Counted from the first letter of the stretch, positions 7,828 through 16,531 are shown. The stretch: DNA of 35,377 nt from an uncultured Ruminococcus sp. (GCA_902784855.1 CACZWQ010000005.1:1-35377), one strand, 5' to 3'. A program made the numbers and translations. The notes: generated from the sequence alone by a model not told the origin.

Positions 7828-8742
7828 ATGAGAATCGTATATATGGGCACGCCCGATTTTGCGGTGCCCCCCCTGAGAGCGCTGGCGCGCGTGCATGAGG
7901 TCGCGGCGGTGTTCACCCAACCCGACAAGCCCGTCGGCAGAAAGCAGATCCTTTCGCCCCCCGACGTCAAGGTGTGCGCGCAGGAGCTGGGGCTGCCGGT
8001 CTGTCAGCCGCGCTCCATGAAAACGGAGGAAGCGCTCGCGCAGCTGAAAGCCTACGCGCCCGAGGTCATCGTGGTGGCGGCATACGGACAGATTCTGCCC
8101 AAGGCGGTGCTTGATTTGCCCCGCTACGGCTGCGTCAATATCCACGGCTCGCTTTTGCCGCGCTACCGCGGCGCGGCGCCCATCCAGCAGGCGGTGCTCA
8201 ACGGCGACAAGGTGACGGGCGTCACCACCATGCTGATGGACGTGGGGCTGGACACGGGCGACATCCTCATGAAAAAGGAGACGCCCATCGGCGAGAACGA
8301 GACCGCCTCCGACCTGTTTGACAGGCTGTCCGTTCTGGGGGGCGAGCTGATACTCGAGACGCTCGACGCGCTCGAAAAGGGCAGGCTCACGCCCCAAAAG
8401 CAGGATGAGTCCCTTGCGACCCACACCTCCAAAATCGATAAATCCCGCTGTCCGCTCGACTTTGCCCGCAGCGCGCGGCAGCTTCACGATCAGATACGCG
8501 GGCTGTACGCGTGGCCGATCGCGACCGCCGTCATCGGCGGCAGGCGCGTCAAGATCCACAAGGCGCGGCTCTCGCAGCAAAGCGGCAAGCCCGGCACCGT
8601 CCTCAGCGTCAGGCCGCTCGTGATCGCCTGCGGCGAGGGCGCGATCGAGATCTTGGAATTGCAGCCCGAGGGCAAGAAAAAGATGACCGCCGAGGCTTTC
8701 GCGGCAGGTCACGCGCTCAAAGCGGGCGATTCCGTTTTATAA
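7828..8742 (+). CDS. fmt: Methionyl-tRNA formyltransferase
   Basis: A 304-residue enzyme using 10-formyl-tetrahydrofolate to formylate initiator Met-tRNA. The N-terminal catalytic Rossmann-like domain begins MRIVYMGTPDFAVPPLRAL and carries the formyltransferase signature (VNIHGSLLPRYRGAAPIQ, with the catalytic Asn-His pair and later D of LDTGDIL). The C-terminal OB-fold tRNA-binding domain (IRGLYAWPIATAVIGGRRVK) is complete. I chose ATG 7828, with GAAAGAGG upstream, over the in-frame GTG at 7801, which would add nine residues not found in the family. Confidence 0.96.
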   Translation: MRIVYMGTPDFAVPPLRALARVHEVAAVFTQPDKPVGRKQILSPPDVKVCAQELGLPVCQPRSMKTEEALAQLKAYAPEVIVVAAYGQILPKAVLDLPRYGCVNIHGSLLPRYRGAAPIQQAVLNGDKVTGVTTMLMDVGLDTGDILMKKETPIGENETASDLFDRLSVLGGELILETLDALEKGRLTPQKQDESLATHTSKIDKSRCPLDFARSARQLHDQIRGLYAWPIATAVIGGRRVKIHKARLSQQSGKPGTVLSVRPLVIACGEGAIEILELQPEGKKKMTAEAFAAGHALKAGDSVL

Positions 8743-8757
8743 TTCTTCGGAGGAATC

Positions 8758-9462
8758 ATGTTTTATTTTGATACCACTTATCTCTGGTTCATGCTGCCCT
8801 GCATCATCCTCTCGCTGATCTGTCAGGTGCGCGTCAAGTCCGCGTTTTCCAAGTACGGCAAGGTGCCGAATTCGCGGCATTTGACGGGCGCGCAGGCGGC
8901 TGAGTATGTGCTGCGCCAAAACGGCGTGACGGGCGTGCGCATCGAGCACGTCGCGGGCAGCCTGACCGATCACTATGACCCGCGCACCAATGTCATCCGC
9001 CTGTCCGACTCGGTCTACAATGCCACATCGGTGGCGGCGGTCGGCGTGGCGGCGCACGAGGCGGGCCATGCGGTGCAGACGGCGCAGGGCTATGTGCCCA
9101 ACAAGATACGCAGCGCGGTGCTGCCGGCGGCGCGGCTCGGCTCCGGCGTGAGCTGGATTCTGATCGCGATCGGCTTTCTCTTCGCCTACCGCACCGCAAA
9201 CCCCGTCGGCATGTACTGCCTCTACGGCGGCATCATCCTCTTTTCGGCGTCGGTGCTGTTCACCGTCGTGACGCTGCCCGTGGAGTTCAACGCGTCAAGC
9301 CGCGCGCTCAAATGCATCCGCGAGACACAGCTGCTCTCGGGCGAGGAGTACCGCGGCGCGAAGAGCGTCCTGCAAGCGGCGGCGATGACCTATGTCGCCT
9401 CGGCGCTGACGGCGATCATGCAGCTTTTGCGTCTGCTGCTGCTGGCGAGAAGAAGAAACTGA
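8758..9462 (+). CDS. YugP-like neutral zinc metallopeptidase, membrane protein
   Basis: A 234-residue integral membrane protein of the YugP/zinc metallopeptidase family. A first membrane segment lies at residues 6-22, then a soluble part with DPRTNVIRLSDSVYNATSVAA followed by HEAGH (100-104), the HEXXH zinc site. Two further hydrophobic segments lie near 132-147 and 152-174, and a third near the C-terminus. The family's substrate is unknown. GGAGGAATC precedes ATG at optimal spacing. It sits between fmt and rsmB, a common place for yugP-like genes in Clostridia though not in Bacillus. Confidence 0.88.
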   Translation: MFYFDTTYLWFMLPCIILSLICQVRVKSAFSKYGKVPNSRHLTGAQAAEYVLRQNGVTGVRIEHVAGSLTDHYDPRTNVIRLSDSVYNATSVAAVGVAAHEAGHAVQTAQGYVPNKIRSAVLPAARLGSGVSWILIAIGFLFAYRTANPVGMYCLYGGIILFSASVLFTVVTLPVEFNASSRALKCIRETQLLSGEEYRGAKSVLQAAAMTYVASALTAIMQLLRLLLLARRRN

Positions 9463-9484
9463 CAGAGGAAAGGGTGTGAGGAAA

Positions 9485-10831
9485 ATGGCGGAGCCGCGCG
9501 CGGTCGCCTTTCGGGTACTGCTGAAAATCGAAGAGGACGGCGCGTATTCCAACCTCGCGCTCAGCCACGCCATCCGCGAGAACAAGCTCGGCGGCGTGGA
9601 CAGCGCCTTTGTCTCGGCGCTGGTATACGGGGTGCTGGAGCGGACGATCACTCTGGATGAGATCATCAGGCAGCACTCTAAAATTCCGTTAAGGAAAATT
9701 GAAACCGAAACCAAGATCATCCTGCGCATGGGCATCTTCCAGCTTTTGTACATGGACAAGGTGCCCGCCTTTTCTGCGGTCAACGAGAGCGTGAAGCTTG
9801 CGAAGCGGTACAAGCTCAACCGTTCGGCGGGCTTCATCAACGGCGTCCTGCGCGGCATCACCCGCGACGGGCAGCCCCTGCGCCTGCCCGACGAGCGCGA
9901 CGCCCTGCGTTATTTCAGCATCAAATACGCGGTGCCGCAGTCCTTGGTCGGGCTGTGGCTGAGCGCCTACGGCAGGGAGAACACCGAGCGGCTGCTCCTG
10001 TCCCTCAGCGGCAGGCCGAAGCTGTACATCCGCGTCAACACCCTCAAAACCGACCGTGCGGCGCTGACGGCGGCGCTGGCGCAGGAGGGCGTCTCCTGCG
10101 AGGAGGTGCCGCTGCTGCCCGACGCGCTCAGCCTGAGCGGAACGGGAGATGTCGAACAGCTCAAGGCCTTTCGCGCGGGACTGTTCCACGTGCAGGACCT
10201 CTCCTCTCAGCTGTGTGTGCATTTTCTCTCGCCGCAGCCGCGCGAGGTCATGCACGATGTCTGCGCCGCGCCGGGCGGCAAGTCGTTCACGGCGGCGCAG
10301 CTCATGCGCGACCGCGGCAGGATCTATGCCTGCGACCTCTTCGACCATAAATTGAAGCTGATCCGCGACGGCGCCTGCCGGCTGGGGATCCGCTCCATCG
10401 TCACCCAAAAGCGCGACGCCGCTTCGGGCATGCCGCTGCCGCTTGCCGACCGCATCCTCTGCGACGTGCCGTGCAGCGGGCTGGGGGTCCTCTCCCGCAA
10501 GCCCGAGATCCGCGCTAAGAGCGACCTCATCCCGCAGGATCTGCCCGAGCTGCAATACCGCATCCTCTGCCGCAGCGCCGAGCGGCTCGCCTTCGGCGGC
10601 ACGCTGGTCTACTCCACCTGCACGCTCAACCCCGCCGAGAACGGCGAGAACGTGCGGCGGTTTCTGGCGGAGCATGCGGATTTCCGCGGCGTGCCGCTGC
10701 CGCTGCCGGAGGGCGTGACGCGCGCCGTCGACGAGCCGGCGCACGAGCTGACCCTCATGCCGCACACGGCGGGCACGGACGGGTTCTTCATCGCCCTGCT
10801 GCGCCGAAGCGCGGGCGGACAGGATCACTGA
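9485..10831 (+). CDS. rsmB: 16S rRNA m5C967 methyltransferase RsmB
   Basis: A 448-residue protein with an N-terminal NusB-like RNA-binding domain (about 1-145: AFRVLLKIEEDGAYSNLALS, RKIETETKIILRMGIFQLLY) fused to a Rossmann SAM-dependent methyltransferase. Motif I is CAAPGGKS starting at C260. The two reactive cysteines are in DVPCSGLG (C330) and YSTCTL (C379), as expected for RNA m5C enzymes that form a covalent adduct. ATG 9485 is preferred, since GAGG lies 3-11 bases upstream; GTG 9476 is an alternative adding three residues. Neighbour of fmt and rlmN as in Bacillus. Confidence 0.95.
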   Translation: MAEPRAVAFRVLLKIEEDGAYSNLALSHAIRENKLGGVDSAFVSALVYGVLERTITLDEIIRQHSKIPLRKIETETKIILRMGIFQLLYMDKVPAFSAVNESVKLAKRYKLNRSAGFINGVLRGITRDGQPLRLPDERDALRYFSIKYAVPQSLVGLWLSAYGRENTERLLLSLSGRPKLYIRVNTLKTDRAALTAALAQEGVSCEEVPLLPDALSLSGTGDVEQLKAFRAGLFHVQDLSSQLCVHFLSPQPREVMHDVCAAPGGKSFTAAQLMRDRGRIYACDLFDHKLKLIRDGACRLGIRSIVTQKRDAASGMPLPLADRILCDVPCSGLGVLSRKPEIRAKSDLIPQDLPELQYRILCRSAERLAFGGTLVYSTCTLNPAENGENVRRFLAEHADFRGVPLPLPEGVTRAVDEPAHELTLMPHTAGTDGFFIALLRRSAGGQDH

Positions 10832-10846
10832 GAAAGGCGGTGCGAC

Positions 10847-11917
10847 ATGCTCGACATCAAATCCATGACGGCGCAGGAGCTGAAAGACTATCTCACGGCG
10901 CAGGGCTATCCCGCATTTCGCGCCGCGCAGATTCGCGATTGGTTGCACCATGGTGCTTCCGATTTTGACGAAATGAACAATCTTCCCGCCGAATTGCGAA
11001 AAAAATTAAAAACAAGTTGTTACATTTCTGTTGCAACTATTGAAAAAAAACAAGTTTCAAGGTATGATAGAACAGTGAAGTACCTTTTTGCGCTCTCCGA
11101 CGGGGAATGCGTGGAGTCGGTGCTCATGCAGTACCGCCACGGCTATTCCGTCTGCATCTCCACTCAGGTGGGGTGCAAGATGGGCTGCACCTTCTGCGCG
11201 ACGGGAAGAAGCGGGTTCTCCCGCGACCTGACCGCCTCCGAAATGCTCGCGCAGATCGAGACAGCTTCGCGCGACCAACACATCCGCATCTCCAATGTGG
11301 TGCTGATGGGCATGGGCGAGCCGCTGGACAACTTTGACAATGTGCTGCGGTTCTTGGAGCTGGTCGGGGACGAGAAGGGTCTCGGCATCGGCATGCGCCA
11401 CATCACCCTCTCCACCTGCGGCATCGTGCCGAAGATCGACGCGCTGGCGCAGAAGAAGCTGCAAATCAACCTCGCCGTGTCGCTGCACGCGCCCAACGAC
11501 GCGATACGCGCGCAGACCATGCCCGTCGCGCGGGTCTATCCGATGGACGAGCTGCTGCGGGCGTGCCGGGATTATTTTCGATCGACCGGCAGGCGCGTGA
11601 CCTTTGAATACGCGCTGATCGACGGCGTCAACGACAGCGACGCCTGCGCGCGGGAGCTGGGCAGGCGGCTGCGGGGGATGAAAAGCCATGTCAACCTCAT
11701 CCCGGTCAACAGCGTGGAGGGGACGGGCTACCAAAAGAGCCATCTTGAAAGACAACGGTCTTTTGCAGATATATTGTCGGATTACGGTGTGAATTCGACG
11801 GTCAGACGGACGCTCGGAAGCGATATCGACGCCTCCTGCGGCCAGCTGAGGAGACGGCATATGAAAAAGAGTAAGAACGAAGGAGGACAATCGCTTGGAA
11901 GTTTTCAGCAAAAGTGA
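10847..11917 (+). CDS. rlmN: Dual-specificity 23S/tRNA C2-adenosine methyltransferase RlmN
   Basis: A 356-residue radical SAM enzyme methylating A2503 of 23S rRNA and A37 of some tRNAs. The cluster motif is C110-x3-C114-x2-C117 (GCKMGCTFCATG). The family's extra catalytic cysteines are both present: C103 in VCISTQ and C331 in DASCGQLR, which carries the methyl intermediate. GMGEPLDN is intact. Codons for residues about 45-85 (10980-11100) are strikingly AT-rich compared with the rest of the operon and contain a promoter-like sequence; the frame is unbroken and the encoded residues look like normal RlmN. The last 23 bases overlap prpC. Confidence 0.96.
   Translation: MLDIKSMTAQELKDYLTAQGYPAFRAAQIRDWLHHGASDFDEMNNLPAELRKKLKTSCYISVATIEKKQVSRYDRTVKYLFALSDGECVESVLMQYRHGYSVCISTQVGCKMGCTFCATGRSGFSRDLTASEMLAQIETASRDQHIRISNVVLMGMGEPLDNFDNVLRFLELVGDEKGLGIGMRHITLSTCGIVPKIDALAQKKLQINLAVSLHAPNDAIRAQTMPVARVYPMDELLRACRDYFRSTGRRVTFEYALIDGVNDSDACARELGRRLRGMKSHVNLIPVNSVEGTGYQKSHLERQRSFADILSDYGVNSTVRRTLGSDIDASCGQLRRRHMKKSKNEGGQSLGSFQQK
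11040..11068 (+). promoter_or_regulatory. Candidate internal promoter inside rlmN
   Basis: TTGAAA (11040-11045), exactly 17 bases, TATGAT (11063-11068), inside a local AT-rich stretch of an otherwise GC-rich gene. It would feed the second half of the operon (prpC, prkC, rsgA, thiN). A weaker candidate, TTGAAA at 11745 with TATATT at 11770 (19-base spacing), lies 120 bases before prpC. Confidence 0.4.
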
Positions 11918-12620
11918 TGTGGGTCTTGTCAGGACCCAAAACCAAGATGACTTCCGTTTCGGGGTTATTTCTCCAAGCTGCGTGTGGGCGGTGGTCTGCG
12001 ACGGCATGGGCGGCGCCAACGGCGGCAACATCGCCAGCGCCACGGCTGTCGACTACATCAGCACGAAGATCACGGATCTGTATAAGCGCGACATGACCAA
12101 GGAACAGATCGGTGAGCTGATGGCGGAGATCGTCATGCAGGCAAACCGGAGGATCTTCGACCTCGCCTCCCACGACCCCGAGCTGGCAGGCATGGGCACC
12201 ACCTGCGAGTTTGTGTTTGTCAAGGATACCACGGTGCATGTGGTGCATGTCGGCGACAGCCGCACCTATGCCATCCGCGGCGGGAAGATCAAGCAGCTGA
12301 CCGAGGACCACTCGGTCGTGCAGGAAATGGTGCGCAGGGGCGAGCTGACCTATGAGGAGGCGCAGCACCACCCGAACAAGAATTTCATCACCCGCGCGCT
12401 GGGTATCAAAACCTCCGTGCGGCTCGACTATATCGAGGCGAACTTCATCTACGGCGACGTCCTTCTGATTTGCAGCGACGGGCTGTCCAATCATGTGACG
12501 ACGGGCGACATGGTGAAGATCTGCCATGAGAACCGGGGCGAAGACCTCATCAACAAACTGATAGACTGCGCAAAAGAAGGCGGCGGGTCCGACAATATCA
12601 CCGCCACCGTCATCTACTAA
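11895..12620 (+). CDS. prpC: PP2C-type serine/threonine protein phosphatase (PrpC/Stp)
   Basis: A 241-residue cytoplasmic PPM-family phosphatase that reverses phosphorylation by the PrkC kinase encoded next. Metal-binding motifs are all present: VRTQNQDDF near residue 11, VCDGMGGANGG near 34, GDSRTYAIRGG near 120, CSDGLSNH near 193 and the final GGGSDNITA. The start is TTG 11895, because AGGAGGA lies 8 bases before it and no ATG fits; this makes it overlap rlmN by 23 bases. The order rlmN-prpC-prkC-rsgA is conserved in Firmicutes. Confidence 0.95.
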   Translation: MEVFSKSDVGLVRTQNQDDFRFGVISPSCVWAVVCDGMGGANGGNIASATAVDYISTKITDLYKRDMTKEQIGELMAEIVMQANRRIFDLASHDPELAGMGTTCEFVFVKDTTVHVVHVGDSRTYAIRGGKIKQLTEDHSVVQEMVRRGELTYEEAQHHPNKNFITRALGIKTSVRLDYIEANFIYGDVLLICSDGLSNHVTTGDMVKICHENRGEDLINKLIDCAKEGGGSDNITATVIY

Positions 12621-12635
12621 AAAGGAGTTGCTCAA

Positions 12636-14948
12636 ATGGATAAATATCTTGGCAAGCGCCTTGACGGCCGTTATGAGATCCACGAGCTGATCGGCATCGG
12701 CGGCATGGCGAACGTGTACCGCTGCACCGACACCCTCGACGACCGCGAGGTTGCCATTAAAATCTTGAAGGACGAATTCCTCAACAACGAGGAGTTCATC
12801 CGCCGCTTTAAAAACGAATCCAAGGCAATTGCCATGCTGTCGCACCCCAATATCGTCAAGGTGTACGACGTCAGCTTCGGCGATATGATCCAATATATCG
12901 TGATGGAGTACATCGACGGCATCACGCTCAAGGAGTATATCGAGCGCCAGGGCGTCATCGAGTGGAAGGACACGCTCCACCTCACCACGCAGGTGCTGCG
13001 CGCGCTGCAGCACGCGCACGAGAGCGGCATCGTCCACCGCGACATCAAGCCGCAGAATATCATGCTGCTTCAGGACGGCACCATCAAGGTGACCGACTTC
13101 GGCATCGCCCGCTTCTCCGACAAGGCGACCCGCACCATGACCGATCAGGCGATCGGCTCTGTCCACTATATCGCGCCCGAGCAGGCGCGCGGCGACGTCA
13201 CCGACGGCAAGACCGATATCTATTCGGTGGGCGTCATGCTCTATGAAATGCTCACGGGCAAGCTGCCCTTCGACGGCGACAGCGCCGTCACCGTCGCGCT
13301 CATGCAGCTGCAGTCCACCCCGGCGCGCCCCCGCGAGGTCAATCCCTCCATCCCCGTCGGCTTGGAGCAGATCACCATGCGCGCCATGGAAAAGCAGCCC
13401 GAGGACCGCTACACCTCCGCTGCGGAGATGCTCAGCGATATCGAGCGCTTCCGCCTGAACCCGTCCATCGTCTTTGACTACGGCAGCTCCTTCGTGGACG
13501 ACCAACCGACCAAGTACGTCGACCCCGACAAAAAGGGCGAGCCCGAGGAAGAGGAGGCGCCCGCAGGGGACGAGCAGGTCGAAGAAGCGCCGACCGACAG
13601 GAAAAAGAAGAAAGAGAAAAAGGAAAAGCCCAAGAAGGAAAAGAAGGAAAAGCCGCCGAAGCCCGAAAAGGTCAAAAAGGAAAAGAAGGAAAAGCCCGAA
13701 AAGCCCGACAAAAAGGCAAAGGCGGAGGAAGCAAAGGCGCGCAAAGAGGAAGCCCGCAAGGCTTTGGAGGAAAAGCGCAAGAATAAAAAGAAGGCGTCGC
13801 CCGTCTTTGACGAGCCCGAGATCAAGGAGCACGGCAGCGGCTACTACGCCTTCAAGGGCATCTTGATCTCCGCCGTGGTGATGGTGCTGATCTTCGCGGT
13901 GCTCGCGGTGATCTTCGCGCTCAATTCCAACCAGGCGAAGGACGTCACCATGCCGGGCTATATCGGCAAGTCGATCTCCGAGGTGAAGGAGCAGAATCCC
14001 GACAACTTCCAGTTCGACGTCAAGAGCCGCTTCGACAACACCAAGACGCTGGGCGTCGTGCTGACGCAGGACCCCGTCGAGGGCATGACCGTCAAGGCGG
14101 GCTCGGTGGTCACCCTGACCGTCAACAGCAACGAGGATGAGATCTCCATCCCGTTCTTCAACTCCAACATGAAGCAGAAGGACGTGGTCAAGCAGATCAA
14201 GGAGCTGGGCATGGTTCCCGAGGTCATCCTCGTCGACAGCAACGAGACCCCCAAGGACTATGTGATCAGCACCTTCCCCGTAGCCGGCTCCAAGGCGCCC
14301 ATCGGCTCCACCGTCTACATCTATATCTCGAACGGCGCGCGCGCCGATATCGTCGAGATCCCCGCCCTCATCGGCACCAAGAGAGGCGAGGCGGAGGAAG
14401 CGCTGGAGGCGCTGGGTCTGACCGTCGAGGTCATCCCCGACGACGAGAGCCGCGAGAAGAAGGACACCGTCCTCGGTTCCTCTCCGCTGCCGCACGGCAA
14501 GGTGGAGCAGGGCACCGTGGTCACCCTCTATGTCAGCTCCGGTGTCGGCGACACCAGCAAGGTCACGCTGAAATTCGATCTGCCCGAGGATTTTGACAAG
14601 CCCATGGAGATGGAGGTCAAGGTCGACGGCGAGGTCGATTACGAGAAGTCCCGCACCGTCTATCCCGAAGTCGACGACAAGATCGAGCTGGAATTCACGG
14701 GCACGGGCACCAAGAAGGTCGAGGTCACCCTCGATGATAAGCCCTACCGCGAGTATGAGATCAACTTCAAGAAGGGAACCGTCAACACCGTCATGCACGA
14801 CTTCAACCCGAACGAACCGACGACGGAGCCCGGCGAGGACAGCGGCGACGGAACTGATGATACGCCGTATGTACCGCCGTACAACCCCGATGACGACGAC
14901 TCCGGCTCGGACTACGACTGGAACAACGACTACGATTACGGATTCTGA
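12636..14948 (+). CDS. prkC: PASTA-domain serine/threonine protein kinase PrkC
   Basis: A 770-residue single-pass membrane kinase (PknB/PrkC/Stk1). The cytoplasmic Hanks-type domain (about 12-270) has the glycine loop GIGGMANVY (20-28), K42, HRDIKPQN (134-141), DFG (154-156) and GSVHYIAPEQARG. A Lys/Glu-rich linker (about 320-395) leads to a membrane segment near 406-430 and three PASTA repeats (about 435-645), which bind muropeptides or lipid II outside. After these comes an extra beta-rich domain (650-735) and an Asp/Tyr/Pro-rich tail ending YDWNNDYDYGF, beyond the usual architecture. AAAGGAG precedes ATG; 15 bases from prpC. Expected to regulate growth, wall synthesis and sporulation or dormancy exit. 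Confidence 0.96.
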   Translation: MDKYLGKRLDGRYEIHELIGIGGMANVYRCTDTLDDREVAIKILKDEFLNNEEFIRRFKNESKAIAMLSHPNIVKVYDVSFGDMIQYIVMEYIDGITLKEYIERQGVIEWKDTLHLTTQVLRALQHAHESGIVHRDIKPQNIMLLQDGTIKVTDFGIARFSDKATRTMTDQAIGSVHYIAPEQARGDVTDGKTDIYSVGVMLYEMLTGKLPFDGDSAVTVALMQLQSTPARPREVNPSIPVGLEQITMRAMEKQPEDRYTSAAEMLSDIERFRLNPSIVFDYGSSFVDDQPTKYVDPDKKGEPEEEEAPAGDEQVEEAPTDRKKKKEKKEKPKKEKKEKPPKPEKVKKEKKEKPEKPDKKAKAEEAKARKEEARKALEEKRKNKKKASPVFDEPEIKEHGSGYYAFKGILISAVVMVLIFAVLAVIFALNSNQAKDVTMPGYIGKSISEVKEQNPDNFQFDVKSRFDNTKTLGVVLTQDPVEGMTVKAGSVVTLTVNSNEDEISIPFFNSNMKQKDVVKQIKELGMVPEVILVDSNETPKDYVISTFPVAGSKAPIGSTVYIYISNGARADIVEIPALIGTKRGEAEEALEALGLTVEVIPDDESREKKDTVLGSSPLPHGKVEQGTVVTLYVSSGVGDTSKVTLKFDLPEDFDKPMEMEVKVDGEVDYEKSRTVYPEVDDKIELEFTGTGTKKVEVTLDDKPYREYEINFKKGTVNTVMHDFNPNEPTTEPGEDSGDGTDDTPYVPPYNPDDDDSGSDYDWNNDYDYGF

Positions 14949-14951
14949 TAT

Positions 14952-15839
14952 ATGGAGAAAAAAACAGGGCTTCTGATGAAGTCCATCGGCGGATTCTACT
15001 ATGTCCGCTGCGGCGAAATCGAATACGAATGTAAGGCAAGGGGGAGCTTCCGCAAAAAGGGAAGCTCTCCCCTTGTGGGAGACAGGGTGGTTTTTACGGT
15101 GCCCGAGGGCGGCGGCTTCTGCGCGATCGAGGAGATCCTCCCGCGCAAAAACAAGCTCAAGCGCCCCGCGCTGTGCAACATCGACGCGCTGGTGATCGTC
15201 TGCTCCACGGTCGACCCGCTGCCCAACTTCACGGTGATCGACAAGATGACCGCGGCGGCGGTCAACCACCGGATGGAGCCGGTCATCGTCGTCTCCAAGA
15301 ACGACATCAAAAACGGCGACGCTGTCGCGGAGATCTACCGCCGCGCGGGCTTGCAGGTATTTCACTGCACGCCCGGCGACGGGGATGAGGCGCAGCGCCT
15401 GCTTTCGTTTTTGCAGGGCAAGGTCACGGCGTTCATCGGCAACAGCGGCGTCGGCAAGTCCACCCTGCTGAACACGCTGTTCCCGACGCTTCGCCTGCAA
15501 ACGGGACAGATCAGCGAAAAGCTCGGAAGAGGGCGCCACACCACCCGCGTGGTGGAGCTCTTTGCCCTGGAGGGCTGCTATGTCGCGGACACGCCGGGCT
15601 TCTCCACGGTGGATCTGCAGCGCTACGAGATGATCGACAAGGAACAGCTGCAATACTGCTTCCCGGAATTTTCGCGCTTTCTCGGGCAGTGTCAATTCAC
15701 CTCCTGTGCGCATGTCTGTGAAAAGGGCTGCCGCATTTTGGAGGCGCTGCGCGCGGGCGAGATCGAAAAGAGCCGCCACGACAGCTATGTGGCGATGTAC
15801 AACGAAGTAAAGGATATCAAGCATTGGCAATTGAAATGA
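14952..15839 (+). CDS. rsgA: Ribosome small subunit-dependent GTPase RsgA
   Basis: A 295-residue circularly permuted GTPase that checks late 30S maturation. An N-terminal OB-fold (GGFYYVRCGEIEYECKARG, VGDRVVF) precedes the G domain in permuted order: G4 VVSKNDI (with SKND instead of NKxD), then G1 GNSGVGKS at 163-170, and G3 DTPGFS. The C-terminal zinc knuckle is complete: C-x4-C-x-H-x5-C in CQFTSCAHVCEKGC. Its start is 3 bases past the prkC stop. Its own stop overlaps thiN as ATGA. In B. subtilis (cpgA) the rpe gene comes next; here thiN follows directly. Confidence 0.95.
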   Translation: MEKKTGLLMKSIGGFYYVRCGEIEYECKARGSFRKKGSSPLVGDRVVFTVPEGGGFCAIEEILPRKNKLKRPALCNIDALVIVCSTVDPLPNFTVIDKMTAAAVNHRMEPVIVVSKNDIKNGDAVAEIYRRAGLQVFHCTPGDGDEAQRLLSFLQGKVTAFIGNSGVGKSTLLNTLFPTLRLQTGQISEKLGRGRHTTRVVELFALEGCYVADTPGFSTVDLQRYEMIDKEQLQYCFPEFSRFLGQCQFTSCAHVCEKGCRILEALRAGEIEKSRHDSYVAMYNEVKDIKHWQLK

Positions 15840-16468
15840 ACAGCGCCCGCCGCTGTGTGATCATCGCCGGCTCGCCCGAGGCGGATGTCGGCTTTATCCG
15901 CGCGGCGGTGCGCCCCGACGACTATATCATCTGTGCCGACGCGGGCTATGCCGCCGCCGCGCAGGCGGGTATTACCCCCGACTGCATCGTGGGCGACTTT
16001 GACTCCTACCGCGGGGCGCTGCCCGACGGGTGCGAGATCATCCGCCTCTGCCCGCAAAAGGACGACACCGACGCCATGCACTGCGTGACGCTGGCGCTCG
16101 CGCGCGGCTTTCGCGACTTTGCGCTGCTCGCCGCGACGGGCGGCAGGCTCGACCACACCCTCGGCAACCTCTGTGTGCTGTCCTATCTCAACCGCCGCGG
16201 CGCGAAGGGCGTCATCCTCTCGCGGCGCGAGACCGTGTGGGTGCTCGGCGAGGGCGTGCACCGCTTTGACGGCAGAAGGGGAGAGACCTTCTCCGTCCTG
16301 CCCTTCGGCTGTGACGCTGTCACCCTGAGCTACGAGGGCGCGCAGTACCCGCTGACGCGGGGCGTTCTCAGCTGCGACGAGCCGGTGGGCGTCTCGAATG
16401 TCTTTGTCAGCGACAGGGCAGCGGTCACGATCCACCGCGGACTTGTTGTTTTAGCGGTTAACCGCTAA
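15836..16468 (+). CDS. thiN: Thiamine pyrophosphokinase
   Basis: A 210-residue enzyme making thiamine diphosphate from thiamine and ATP, so the cell can use salvaged thiamine. Family motifs are RPDDYIICADAGYAAA, GDFDSYRG, KDDTDAMHCV and GGRLDHTLGN. The ATG at 15836 overlaps the rsgA stop as ATGA, typical of coupling. A TTG at 15824 has AAGGA nine bases upstream and would add MAIE; it is a real alternative. Last gene of the housekeeping operon; its stop codon lies inside a perfect 20-bp palindrome. Confidence 0.93.
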   Translation: MNSARRCVIIAGSPEADVGFIRAAVRPDDYIICADAGYAAAAQAGITPDCIVGDFDSYRGALPDGCEIIRLCPQKDDTDAMHCVTLALARGFRDFALLAATGGRLDHTLGNLCVLSYLNRRGAKGVILSRRETVWVLGEGVHRFDGRRGETFSVLPFGCDAVTLSYEGAQYPLTRGVLSCDEPVGVSNVFVSDRAAVTIHRGLVVLAVNR

Positions 16469-16469
16469 A
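16450..16469. other. Perfect 20-bp palindrome over the thiN stop codon
   Basis: TTTAGCGGTTAACCGCTAAA, fully self-complementary; as RNA it could form an 8-bp stem with a TTAA loop. There is no T tract, so it is either a weak end-of-operon hairpin or a binding site for a dimeric regulator of the following gene. Confidence 0.5.
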
Positions 16470-16531
16470 GCGCAACCGAACGCGCTCTTAAAACCGTATT
16501 ATTTTCAGACCCCCGAAAAGGAGAATCTGTT

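Noticed and set aside
10980..11100. Foreign insertion or frameshift in rlmN
   Set aside because: The frame is continuous, the encoded residues fit the family, and the radical SAM motifs follow at normal spacing.
11802..15830. A 1342-codon open frame on the minus strand opposite prpC, prkC and rsgA
   Set aside because: It is a shadow of GC-rich codon usage in the plus-strand genes. The product is a low-complexity Val/Leu/Asp/His-rich string with no motifs and no ribosome binding site, and the plus-strand genes are certain.
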